DNA of 64,000 nucleotides, taken from positions 2,232,001-2,296,000 of the forward strand of contig JAWWNJ010000014.1 in assembly GCA_037176885.1 (NCBI GenBank). Direction: 5' to 3'. The notes below the pieces were generated by a model. It saw only the letters and a program-made list of their open reading frames with translations, searched no databases and was not told where the DNA came from. This DNA is from Favolaschia claudopus (Eukaryota > Basidiomycota > Agaricomycetes > Agaricales > Mycenaceae). This document shows, in pieces, positions 32,183-41,869 of this stretch. The position numbers were made by a program, and so were the translations under genes. The number at the start of each line of letters is the position of its first letter. The stretch's first letter is position 1.

Positions 32183-32330
32183 ACGGAATCACAACACATC
32201 AGGCGGAACGGCGGCGCATCACAAAAGAAGGCGATCGTATCAGATCTTGATACCATCACAAGCTCACTGCACAGCCCCATTACAATTTGGTGTCCACTGT
32301 GATAACGGGGGAGCAAGCTCCCCCAATAAA
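32170..32330 (+). repeat. Hairpin/GCATCAC repeat family, copy D
   Basis: GATCACACGGAATCACAACA, GCGCATCACAAAAG, CCATCACAAGCTCACTGCAC, AGCCCCATTACAATTTGGTG, TCCACTGTGATAACGGGGGA, then the hairpin to CTCCCCCAATAAA. Aligns block by block with the reverse complement of 47638-47900 (copy E), which has CCATCACAAGCACTCAGCAC, CATCACCATTTGGTGTC and AAAAGGGGGAGC. Confidence 0.7.
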
Positions 32331-32932
32331 CCATTTTGAGCCTTCCGCTATCTCTTCCGATCGTTCCCACACGGTAAGTTCCGCAAATTTTATTCGAAAA
32401 CGGCAATTTCCCACCATTTTCGCGTCTCACACAGCCGACACTCAGTTTATTGCTCCCAAGGTGTTTTCTGATCCTCTGAAAGTGCCGTTGGAGCCCGTTA
32501 TAGCTCAGAAGGTTGCTTGTCCAAACTCAGGTCTAGGAGCAAGGTTAGTCAAGAGTTCTCTTCTTGTCTCTCCTCCCTCTTTCCTTTTTGGGATTTTATT
32601 TTCTTCGAGCCCCTGTGGCCCACAACATCGCTATTTTGCCGGAAATGAGCCGCCTATGGTGGGGGACATGACTTCATGTCGCACCGTGATGTTTGGAATT
32701 TTGACCTGAAACCCGGCCCAATGGACTTGGAATAACCAACAGTGGATGTTTTCCGAAAATTTTTTGGACCGCAGGAAAGTTTTGATGGCAAATGGCCAAA
32801 TTTCCTGTCTTTCACGGCCGAATAGAGTGAAATTGACGAATGCAGGTCGATATTTGCACCACGATTCTCTATTCGAACCGTATGGGAATATTTGCACGTG
32901 TCATCAAACTGTCACAAAACTGAGGTAAATTC

Positions 32933-33851
32933 CACAACCGGTCACCTCGCTCGACATGCCCGCATACATACCGGAGAGCGGAACCACAGATGTCCGTTTC
33001 CGGGCTGCGACACGCGATGCTCGAGACGAGATAACTTGCGGCAACAGTGAGTCTCTTTCTTCTCGCATCTGTTGGTTGGTAAATAGATGATGTAGTTATC
33101 GAACTCATTTCGCCCTCGGTTCCGAGTCGAGGCGTAAGTCTGCAATCAGCAGCAGGTCACTCTCAGCGCTTGAAATGCTTCCGAAGGTGCTGAGATGGCG
33201 AGGGAGTGTCAATCATACTTCAACACCGCCCGCGGCAGAATCGGTGGTTATGGGCTCCTTGGAACCAGTAAGCTATGTCCAGCACCACTTCCCAGGTAAG
33301 CACTCCTGTCGCTTCCCTGCTTTCCGGCTTATAGAGCCACAAATCCCCCTCCACCAACCAATTTCGAAGTCGTACGTGGAGTCGCACACGGTTGCAGACG
33401 CATTTGTTCCAGTGCTCAGTACCCTCACGCGCCATACTCTCGACGCGCCATCCATCGTCGTGGGTCAGGTGCAAGGGCAAGAACAGTACCGCAATGGATT
33501 TTCCGCCCAGTATATGGCGCACGCGGGATATCAGCAGGCCGGCCCAGTGTACACATTGCCCAAAGCTTGGGCATATGCATCCACCACCAGAACTTCGTCC
33601 TCTGCCCACGCACTGTCCTCGGGCCCCACCTCGACTTGCACCTCTGGGGCGTTTCCGTGCCGCTGTCGCAACCCTCCATGCATGCATCCCTGACATCGAA
33701 CTACACATCTGAGCTCATCAGGGGCAGAATCATTCCTTCGGCGCACCGTAGCATTCAGCAAATGGAGCAGACTTGGTTTCATAGCGGTTATTCTTCACCC
33801 AATCTCCTAAACCAGCTTCATCACAGTTCCAATGAAAAAGACATAGTGTAA
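32933..33851 (+). pseudogene. C2H2 zinc-finger transcription-factor gene remnant
   Basis: A conserved double-finger core is legible at 32933-33048: TTGHLARHARIHTGERNHRC followed by PFPGCDTRCSRRDNLRQQ. That is the end of one C2H2 finger, a TGE linker, and the CxxxxC half of the next, in the style of fungal DNA-binding regulators. A donor GTGAGT follows at about 33049. The histidine half of the second finger was not found after a clear acceptor. Frames further on (33175-33693, MLPKVLRWRGSVNHTSTPPA, and 33700-33851, HRSIQQMEQTWFHSGYSSPN) could be the low-complexity C-terminus after frameshifts. The first finger lacks its cysteines. Probably a decayed copy of a host gene; it ends beside the hAT element at 33866. 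Confidence 0.5.
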
Positions 33852-33865
33852 GCCATTGCGTCAGT

Positions 33866-33966
33866 GTTCCATGTTAAGGGCTTATTAAGGGCAAAGTTTT
33901 TGTTGAAGGGCTTAAACCGTAAAAAAAGGGCTTAATTAAGGGTTCAAATTAAGGGCTTAATATGTC
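33866..33966. repeat. 3' terminus of the hAT element with AAGGGCTTAA repeats
   Basis: Starts CAGTGTTCCATGTTAAGGGC, typical hAT end style, followed by repeated GGGCTTA motifs (near 33879, 33908, 33927 and 33953) as subterminal transposase-binding-like repeats. It lies immediately beyond the stop of the hAT transposase on the minus strand. The opposite terminus (ending AACACTG) was not found near 36.1 kb, so the element is 5' truncated and no target duplication can be confirmed. Confidence 0.6.
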
Positions 33967-36116
33967 CCAGATATCGCATTTCTGGGGGCGGGAGTACGCA
34001 TCACCAATATACTCATCACCGCTTCCTTCCAACTCGCCGTCGTCAGGTTCTTCGTCCGAGTGAGCCGCCGCTAGCAACTCCATATAAAGGGCTTCCTCGC
34101 TAACCTCCTTCCGCTGGCGACGCTCCAGGGGCTTCGATGCCGTTCCCCCAAACAATTTACCGAGAGGACGGGGGAGCCATTTTGACGGACGTCCTTCGGG
34201 AACCGGAACTGTTGCCGAGATGTCGATCTCCTCTTCCTCCGCCATTTCTTCGACACAAGCATCAACAGCCCAGGAAGTGTATACCTTCCTCCACGCTGCA
34301 CGAGAATTGACCAGGCGAGAGCTGACGCGCTCCTCCCCGTCCACGTCATCATCAGTGCCCAGTTCGGCCGTATCCTCGACAAGGTCCGCGTATTTAGGAA
34401 TAGCAATCAGCTCACCAACGCGTCGCTCGTCGTGGTTTTTACGTCCTTCGCGTAGCTTTCTGAAACCCGCAGCTAGGTGCTCGCTACGGATGTCTGCTCC
34501 AACCTGTAAAATATTAAATCTGTGACTGTACAAAAAATTCAACGCTCACCTTAAACATCTTCTCCGTTTTGGCGTAACTAAGCTTGTTGCGGAGACGAGT
34601 TCTCTTAATTTTGAGGTCCGAAAACACTCGTTCAGTGGCACCTTGATTCACCGCAATACCCAGGATCAAAATAGCGAAGTCGGCGAGCTCATGAAGCTCC
34701 GATACGGGGAGGAACTGCTGCCAGACAAGGATAGGGTCGTTTCCCTGAGTACGGCATTAGCATCGACATGAAATCGAAAGATAACTCACATTTAATTCTT
34801 CGAACTCTTCGCGATGCTCCTCGAAACGCCGGAAATGATCAGACGTCAAACCGAGATACTGTAAAAAAGCTTTCAAAACAGCAGTTTCCTTGACCTTCTT
34901 CTCAGCTTTGAGAGCATCCTCGGCAAGCAGCAGATTGGTAGTCGAAACGGGCCGTGATTTGACTCGACGATAGAGCTATAAACATATCAAAGAGAGCTGT
35001 CAATTGTGGTTGACGCACTTACCTCCATGAATACAGAGTTCAAAGTAAACACGGAGACGCCAGCTTCATCACCAAAACGGGAAAGTCGTTCGTAAGGATT
35101 AAGAATGAGCGCAAGTACAAAGAAAGATTGGTCCATAGCGGCCCAACGTTTCTCGATGCGTGCCACCATTCCGTTAGCGACATCAGGGATTGAGTGGCGT
35201 TTGTAGTGAAGTAAAACTCCGGCCAATCCGAGCGTAACTTGGTCGGCTCGTGTAGTGTCGCCCTGGTTGATGTTGGTAATAAGTGATAGGTTCAATATCC
35301 TGCGAGACGATCAGCAGTCTCTGCCAGTAAGAAGAGGTCACAATACTCGTTGGCTTGATTTCATGGCGGTAATCTTCTTTTTGTTAGTTTCGGCACCAAC
35401 TTGCGCTTCGATAATGTCGTTGCGACGTCCAGCGAGTCAGGTTAGCGGTCAAGTAAGATAATGGCGTCTCTTTGCCGCCTTGTTCTTGAACTTCATCGAA
35501 GACATCCCGAACGCGTTCGTGACGGTTGATCCATCCGATTGCGCCGGTTGTATCTTCAGCCGTCTCAAGGCCTTGAATATATGAACATAATGTTTGCAGA
35601 AATAAAAACCTGATGAGCGCAACAGGCCACCCCAATAATCCACGGTCGCTTAATAACAAGATTTTTACGACCGCGGCAGCTCCCGCCGTCATTATCGCAA
35701 CAGTAGCATACGACAGTGCAGCCGGTTTCCCCCTCGTTTTCCGTCAATATGCTACAGAAAGCATCGCACATGGCATCACCGTCCTTTTTCTTTCCGCGCG
35801 CGTGAATCAAATCAACCAGATGAGACTGAACAGCGTCAGAAAAGGTCAGTTGCGAGAATGAACGGGAGAGCTTACCTGTCCCTCGAAGGTAGCATTTCGG
35901 TCGCTCAAAGGCTGACCGGACACAGCAATTGTCTCCCCCATAGCGGATAGCTGAGGGTAGACCCACCTCTCTGATCGCTGGAGCATTATCACAGCGTGGA
36001 GGTTTCAATCTCCCCCATAGCCGAGAGCTATCAGTTCGCATTTGCAAAAGTCTGACCCATGATGGAGTCCCCAAGAACGTCGTCACAGTTGATACCCAAT
36101 ACGGCGTGAATAACAC
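33949..36116 (-). pseudogene. hAT transposase, 5' truncated, with introns
   Basis: hAT-superfamily transposase. The N-terminal zinc finger is missing. From 5' to 3' on the minus strand: ETIAVSGQPLSDRNATFEGQ (near 35940), an intron, then SHLVDLIHARGKKKDGDAMC and VVCYCCDNDGGSCRGRKNL with CCAHQ (35830-35600); GWINRHERVRDVFDEVQ (35560-35490); NINQGDTTRADQVTLGLAGV and RIEKRWAAMDQSFFVLALIL (35280-35090); LYRRVKSRPVSTTNLLLAED (34975); and the C-terminal dimerisation region GIAVNQGATERVFSDLKIKR then TRLRNKLSYAKTEKMFK (34660-34555), followed by VGADIRSEHLAAGFRKLREG. Several frames and short introns are needed; at least one frameshift appears between 35460 and 35280. The element's 3' end lies at 33866. 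Confidence 0.85.
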
Positions 36117-36276
36117 CGCATCAAATAGCGCTGTCTGACCGAATCACCCCCCGGAAGAATGGAAGGGAAAAATGAATGAGGTCGACACGCAGAATGTGGA
36201 TCGTGTGGATATTATGAAGCCGATCCGAAATTGGTGCAGAGAGCGGTAATTGATCAACGCTCCGGACGTGATAATA

Positions 36277-36476
36277 GCGGGTTTGTGCAAAGCGACCCGG
36301 GTCGCTTTGGGACCGCTCAGATCTCCATAACGAGCAGTCTCAGGTGTGAGGTCCCAGCGACCTAGGAATGCCCCAGGGCGATACTCTCTTAGGTCGCTTG
36401 GAGCTCACACCTGGTATTTGTTGTTGCGGAGATCTGAGCGGTTGAAAAGCGACCTGGGTCGCTCGCACAAACTCCC
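36277..36476 (-). mobile_element. 200-bp MITE, TA target duplication, copy 2
   Basis: Reverse-orientation copy of 12399-12598, also 200 bp, between TA at 36275-36276 and 36477-36478. Starts GCGGGTTTGTGCAAAGCGAC and ends GCGAGCGTTT-free GCTCGCACAAACTCCC. The high identity between copies points to recent transposition. Confidence 0.92.
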
Positions 36477-36478
36477 TA

Positions 36479-37457
36479 ATACATGTGCATACTCTGACCG
36501 AATCTCCGTTCAAGCGAGGATAGGGTGAGGTCGAAGAACGGGAATGATGGTCCATGATGCCGAATAACTCGAAATTTGAGGCCGATAATACTCCAAGCAC
36601 CAGTCGAGCTGGAGGATAACGCCAAACGGCACATTAACCGAAAGCGCCGGTCAAGTCAAAGCGAACATTTGCGCGGAAGACGAGCCGAGATCAATTTTGG
36701 AGGGAAAACCAGATATCTGCGCCGAAATTCTGAACGAACGCGATACTGAGAGATGGCCGATGAGAGAGTGAGGCAGCAGAGGGAAGGTGAGTGTTGAATT
36801 TCGTTCCCAGTAAGGTGTGGTATCGGTCGATGGTCGTCCGGTACTCAAATGCGACATGTACGCATGGTACTCTGATACGCCCGATCCGAAAGTGGGAGAA
36901 TCCGGAGGGGAAGCCTAGCGAGCGCCTCATTGAAGGAGAGATAGCGCTATGGCGTAAATGCTGGGCTGCTTCGAACTGGCTAGATTGAATAAATTCTCCC
37001 CCACAGAGAGAAGAAGGCCACATTAAGCCTTTCCTCGATTGGTGAAGCATCGCTATGCGGTGCGCGAGCTCAACGCGCAATTGAATACAAAATAGATGCC
37101 CGAAACAGACCCCTGCAATATATGGGCTGCTGGCTTCGTAGCAGCAGGTACAGTCTCCAAGCTGTCCTGGTCGGAAAATTGGGTGGTACGGCTAAATAAC
37201 CGCATCTTGTTTCGATTTGGGAATGGTAGTGGTCGGGAGCAATGGATAGGGCGAAAATGGCAATGGGAGGACCGGAATAGCATCACAAAGCGAAGAGGTA
37301 GCGGTGGTCGAGAGGAACGAGGGAAAGGAGCCGGCATATGGTCGTAATATTTCTGACTAAAGAAATGGCGCCAGGCAGATGAACCCGAAGTCTACCGCGT
37401 GCTGCGCGAGACGTATCTCTAAAGCGAGCATACGCGGGACGTTGATAACGAACCATT
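36479..37457. other. Unannotated 1 kb stretch
   Basis: Several overlapping frames around 100 codons exist on the minus strand but none has recognisable motifs. No repeat structure noticed. Confidence 0.35.
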
Positions 37458-38459
37458 CTATGCATGACTGCGTTGGGGCAAGTCAGCACAAGACTGAGTG
37501 AATACTCGTCGAAATAGCGAAGCGTGCAAGGTCCAAGCCAGGTAGAATGAATATGAAGTCCCAGATCCAAGAAGACACACTAGGGGTTGCCTCGGGTATT
37601 CAGGATAGCCTGCTAGATCAATCAATAACTGCGGAAAGTCGCCCTGAAGCTGTTGGTCCACAAAATTTGCTCTCGCAGCAAAGTCCCCAGTTATTTGTCC
37701 ATACATAGTAGACGCAGGAGGTACGAGGTGCGGAGGCCAATAAGGCACGTTAACAGCAGTATTGCCGCCAACGCCAGAGGGTGGTACCGTGAATCTAGGA
37801 CGGTATGCATCCATGATCCCGAGAGCAGAGTGAGCGAAGTAGCAAAAGCGAACGCGACGAGGAGGATTGCTCGGACGAGAGAAATGGTGCTGTAGTCTGG
37901 TAGATGGAGCGCTCGGGGCGCGGGGCCCATAACCTAATAAGAACGATACATTAGTATGAGTTCTCAGACGTGCACACTGGATGTAGCAACGACTACATTG
38001 GGAAGACTACTGTACCTAATAAGAACGATACATTGGTATAAGTTCTATGTAGGATGTAAGTAAGGGTCCCAATGTATGAACAGACTGTCCAACGTACCTC
38101 AGACGTGCACACTGGATGTAGCAATGACTGAGGAACGGGGACGCGCGTCGCGTCGGTGATGAGCTGGCACTCGGGCCGAGAATAACCGATATCCCAGAAA
38201 GGAAAGACGACGCGTAGAGAATCCGTCGGAGTGGTCTCTGGAGAGCTCAGTACGTTCTACAGTACTGGGTGGCGAATCCCAACATGACAGGCTTCAAAAT
38301 TTTGTTGATGAGGGACTTATATCCAGGGACGTCGCGCAGCGGGAGCCATGAAGAGTTGGCGGGTTTGAGGTACCTCCACTCCATGCTCGAAAGAACAAGA
38401 TATACGGCGGTAGTGGAGAGGCGCTCGGCTACGGCATCCAGGAAATCTTCGTTCTCCAT
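37458..38459 (-). pseudogene. Unrecognised multi-exon coding remnant
   Basis: On the minus strand, protein-like pieces occur in order: MENEDFLDAVAERLSTTAVY with LVLSSMEWRYLKPANSSWLP (38459-38250); after a frame change SLRVVFPFWDIGYSRPECQL and ITDATRVPVPQ ending at a plausible splice near 38130; then the duplicated modules of 37932-38130; then MDAYRPRFTVPPSGVGGNTA, STMYGQITGDFAARANFVDQ and QLLIDLAGYPEYPR (37814-37560). I do not recognise a family. The residue mix and lack of stops suggest a real gene once existed; frameshifts suggest it is dead. Confidence 0.35.
37932..38130. repeat. Duplicated 33-bp modules (A-B ... A ... B)
   Basis: Module A, ACCTAATAAGAACGATACAT, then TAGTATGAGTTCT, at 37932-37964 and again at 38014-38046 with three differences. 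Module B, CTCAGACGTGCACACTGGAT, then GTAGCAACGACT, at 37963-37995 and 38098-38130. The simplest reading is one duplication of a segment holding both modules, later altered. It falls between two coding-like pieces of the minus-strand remnant. Confidence 0.8.
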
Positions 38460-38572
38460 CTTGTGTGAGCTGAGATGGGCACGAAGCTTTCTGGTTCCAA
38501 GGCTTTTGTGTTTTTTTTGGGTTTGGTACGGGAGGAAGCCACCCCATAACCTCGAACTCTTTCCCGTGAGGA

Positions 38573-39148
38573 ATGCCTTCTGCCGGAAGGGGGACGGGTG
38601 CAGGAGTGAGTGCGTTACACCCGAGCCCCGAGCTCACTCCCACCAATCCCACACCCTGCCTGTACCTCGGAAACACAACGTTCACTCTGCACATCTGGCA
38701 AGGGCCTGAGAGCGACCCCCGGGCCTCTCGTCCTCTTGCAACCTTTCAGGTTCAGTCTCCAGTTACCGCACAGCTGTGGGATAGAGAAAGCAAGTCAACC
38801 TACTTAGCGGAGACGGTTCCGTTGGGATGATCGTTTTGTCAGCGGACGATAGCAATGTGAGCGGTCTGTGCTTTTTAACGTATTAAACAGCATGCATCAT
38901 CGATTCAAGTAGAAACATTGATCAAGCCCAGTGGTGAAGGAATCTCGAGCCTTTCAGTCGACAGTGGAGCCTTAACCTGCTTGAGCGAGAAGCACCTCAT
39001 ATTCTACGAATTGGACGGGAAACAACTGCATCGACTACAGCTCTCTACGCTGATTAAGCTCTGGCTGAAGGATTGCACACATGACCGGATCCCCGGAGCC
39101 AAAGGCAGTATAGCTCGTCCAAGGCCATTGAGGTTCTCTCTCACTTAA
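38573..39148 (+). pseudogene. Two coding-like fragments, family unknown
   Basis: 38573-38830 reads MPSAGRGTGAGVSALHPSPE then PCLYLGNTTFTLHIWQGPES and SPVTAQLWDRESKS. 38907-39148 reads VETLIKPSGEGISSLSVDSG then LTCLSEKHLIFYELDGKQLH and STLIKLWLKD. Both have a protein-like residue mix, and an AG acceptor (CAAG) precedes the second. I do not recognise them and cannot show that they belong to one gene. Confidence 0.25.
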
Positions 39149-39261
39149 GTGTCTGAACCGGACCTCGTCTGACTTTCATAACTTGAAGGTTCTTAGACAT
39201 TTGGAAAACTAAATTCGGAGCCGCCTTCAGTGAATTGTCTGAACCAGAAGACTAACAATTA

Positions 39262-39699
39262 GAGACTTTGCGCAGAGCCACCGGTAGCCACCCAGTGGCT
39301 TTCACGGCATGCGCTGTGGAGCGGCTACGGCATATGGTGGCTCGTTTGGTGGCTCGTCGCCCGCGTTACAGGTGGGGCTTCAGGTATCTACATGGTATCT
39401 CTGTGACTATACCTCAATGTAGGGAGGTGTCGTGGTTAGGTTACCAGTTTCCCGCTTTATTTGGTGCGTTTTTGGCCGGTTCTTGCAAAACCGACGGTTG
39501 GCGTGGAACCTTGGTGTGCTTCCTGGGGGTTTGGGAGCCTAGTGCTTCGAGGTCATCCAGGGGGGTGAAAAAATGCCGAAGAAAATGAATTTCAAGTTGT
39601 TCTTCCAGCCACCGAATGAGCCACCATATGCCGTAGCCGCTCCACAGCGCATGCCATGAGAGCCACCGAGTGGCTCCCGGTGGCTCTGCGCAAAGTCTC
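39262..39699 (+). mobile_element. 438-bp MITE (family Y), TA target duplication, copy 1
   Basis: Starts GAGACTTTGCGCAGAGCCAC and ends with the reverse complement; inverted ends are about 80 bp including GGCATGCGCTGTGGAGCGGC. TA at 39260-39261 and 39700-39701. Subterminal GAGCCACC/GGTGGCTC motifs repeat. The intact copy defines the family and shows that 45302-46528 is a second copy interrupted by another element. Non-coding. Confidence 0.93.
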
Positions 39700-39772
39700 T
39701 AATAAGGCCTTAAGACTCAGCCTTATCTTATGTGAGTCATGTCCGAGATAAACAGTTCAAAAAAGTGCTGCA

Positions 39773-39903
39773 CTCGCCGGCGCGCGTCGCCGCGGGATTC
39801 TCAGGCTTTGACAGAAAGTCACGGGGTGAATTTCTATGGAAAGCCGGAGCACCACGCTCGTTTGATGGCCGGCGCTTACCCGATTAGGTAGTCGGACCCA
39901 GGA
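39773..39903. repeat. Mosaic of two dispersed repeats
   Basis: 39773-39825 (CACTCGCCGGCGCGCGTCGC ... TTTGACAGAAAGTCACGGG) matches 49059-49112 in the same orientation. 39834-39896 (TATGGAAAGCCGGAGCACCA to CTTACCCGATTAGGTAG) matches 42722-42784 in inverse orientation. Neither has recognised coding content. Confidence 0.75.
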
Positions 39904-40404
39904 CATCCCTGCAGGTGACAGTGTGTGACGCAACTTATTAAGAGAATTTTCAGTCTTGCATACCATGCTTCTTCACAAATAGCGGGAATTGGGTGAAACA
40001 AGAAGAAAATACAAGTACATTCTAAATCACAAAATTCTGCTTGATTCATTGAAGCAAAATCTCGGATTTGACTCAGATAAGATAAGCGCCTGCCGGCCCG
40101 CGCTTAGGGAGGGGCACTAAACAGGAAATACGATGGTGTGATGATCTTGTGACCAGCCTGTCACAACTGGTTTTCGTCGCGGCACTGTGAATCAGCTCCA
40201 GTCTGATTTTTTCTGAGTCTCGAAATCGAATTCAATACTAGTTTAAATTCCTTATCCAAAATTTCAGAGAAAAACAGCGAGGAAAGCCCTCTAAAACAAG
40301 GCAAAGAAAGTCAGGCATAGTTCGGGACATTGGCCGAACCTCTTTCATTTTCGAGTCAACAATTGGTTAGAATAGGCTGGGAACGTTCCAGAAGCAACTT
40401 GATA
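39904..40404. other. Unannotated 0.5 kb stretch
   Basis: No gene or repeat noticed between the mosaic repeat and the next MITE. Confidence 0.35.
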
Positions 40405-40406
40405 TA

Positions 40407-40594
40407 CAGTCGTCACTGCCTTAACCCATACCCCTCGGTGGGGCAAAAAAAGTATGGGTTATGAGGGTTTTATGGGTTATCGCAGGTAAATATCACGTAA
40501 TTTGGGCACTTTTACACTGTAAACCGAGGAAAATTTGCCTCCAAGATTATGGGTTATGGGGAAGTACAGGTATGGGTTATGACAGTGACGACTG
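40407..40594. mobile_element. AACCCATA-family MITE, copy 3
   Basis: 188 bp from CAGTCGTCACTGCCTTAACC to GGTTATGACAGTGACGACTG, between TA at 40405-40406 and 40595-40596. Same plan as 30380-30533 (AACCCATA near each end, internal ATGGGTTAT repeats) but with a different tip (TCACTG instead of AAGCTG), so it is a distinct subfamily. Confidence 0.9.
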
Positions 40595-40596
40595 TA

Positions 40597-40984
40597 CCCC
40601 TTTTAATTTTCCACTGTGCCATAATCTCTGGATTGAGATTTCGCTTTGCTAGAGAAAAATCAATCTGCAGGCTCTTATTTCAAGAAAGTTGAAGAAACCC
40701 GTGAAAGGTCCAAGGTGTTCAATTTGATAGGAGTCGAGACGGGTGTGTTTTTATGTAAGTATAAGAACTATCCTTCATTTCAGACTCAGCGACGATGATG
40801 TGAACGAAATTTGGATGCGCTGGAAGACAAGGCATCTTCCTTTTCGGGAAATTCAACATTTCTTTCCGAAAATCGCTATATTCTTGCTAAATTCCGTGCA
40901 CTCTCTGGATCGGAACTGCACCCGCAATCTTGGAATTGAAATGTAACGAAGTAGATATACAATGACATTTCGAAGCTTGATTTA
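40597..40984. other. Unannotated flank
   Basis: Between the MITE and the stop of the integrase remnant. No structure noticed. Confidence 0.3.
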
Positions 40985-41790
40985 TCTCAGTCGAAGCCCA
41001 GACCTTCTTCTTGTTCATCCTCTTCGTCTGAAAACCACGCAAGTATTTCTTCGCCCTCCTCAATATCATTCACCCCCGGGGGAAGCGGGTCGTCATTTTC
41101 CATCATCTGATTGAGATGAGCTTCCTGAGAATCATCTAAATAGCAAATCAGATTGAGTCATGAAGCATTTTGCTCACATACCCAGGCCTCGACCGTTATT
41201 AACGCCACCCATATAATAATTAGCGGGGTCGGATTCCAGCGGAGTCAAGTTCGGAAGGAGAGCCATATCTTCTTCGTGGTCATCTCGCGCTATAGTCAAC
41301 GCATAGCCCCAGCACTCGTCAAAGTTTTCCGGGACACGATGAATATTGTCAAGGTGCTCGAATCGGAGCAGAATTTCCATATATACCTCCCATACATTGG
41401 AGCGAGTGATTGGTGGGCTATTAATCTCAGCGTAGAATTCGGTTGCAAGAATAGCAAAACCTTCAGGCACAAGTTGAAAAACGTCGTGGTCCGGTGGTGC
41501 ATAGAGATTGCGAACATGAGTCACTGCTTCGGGATCGACCTTGACCTGACGAGGCCAAGTGAGAAACAAACCTCAATGTGCCGATGATTTCGCACCTTGA
41601 AATCCAGAACACCATAATTTTCCGGGAATTCATACATATGATTCGGCACCCCGTGTGGCAGAACTTTGTTCCTGTCAGCCCTCTTCGCGGTATTATTGTC
41701 TCGATCGCGGTATGCATCCAGCTCCCTTTGAAGCCAAGGTATAAAAACCCATCGAAAGACCAATCTGCTCGAGGTATCAATATCACATAA
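40985..41790 (-). pseudogene. Integrase-core (rve-like) transposase, C-terminal part only
   Basis: Minus-strand exons: LVFRWVFIPWLQRELDAYRD, then NNTAKRADRNKVLPHGVPNH and MYEFPENYGVLDFK (41765-41595); an intron of about 50 bp; VKVDPEAVTHVRNLYAPPDH, then FQLVPEGFAILATEFYAEI and ESDPANYYMGGVNNGRGLG (41545-41178); an intron near 41138-41175; and an acidic tail DDSQEAHLNQMMENDDPLPP ... EEGLGFD with stop at about 40985. The order matches the C-terminus of the near-complete gene at 59198-60739. The DDE core is missing: the sequence is truncated near 41790, where an alpha-kinase remnant in the opposite direction begins about 80 bp away. Confidence 0.8.
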
Positions 41791-41869
41791 GTATAATTTG
41801 AGCTCCCGGTGCCCAGAGCTGCGGCTAAGCGTGATCGAACGGTAATTATTGACTATGCAGCATTTCCCG

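Noticed and set aside
32496..32545. tRNA-like segment (TTATAGCTCAGAAGGTTG)
   Set aside because: A-box-like sequence only; no cloverleaf pairing or B box could be drawn.
37096..37347. Frames around 37.1-37.3 kb on both strands
   Set aside because: Overlapping frames of similar length on opposite strands without motifs; typical of chance openness.
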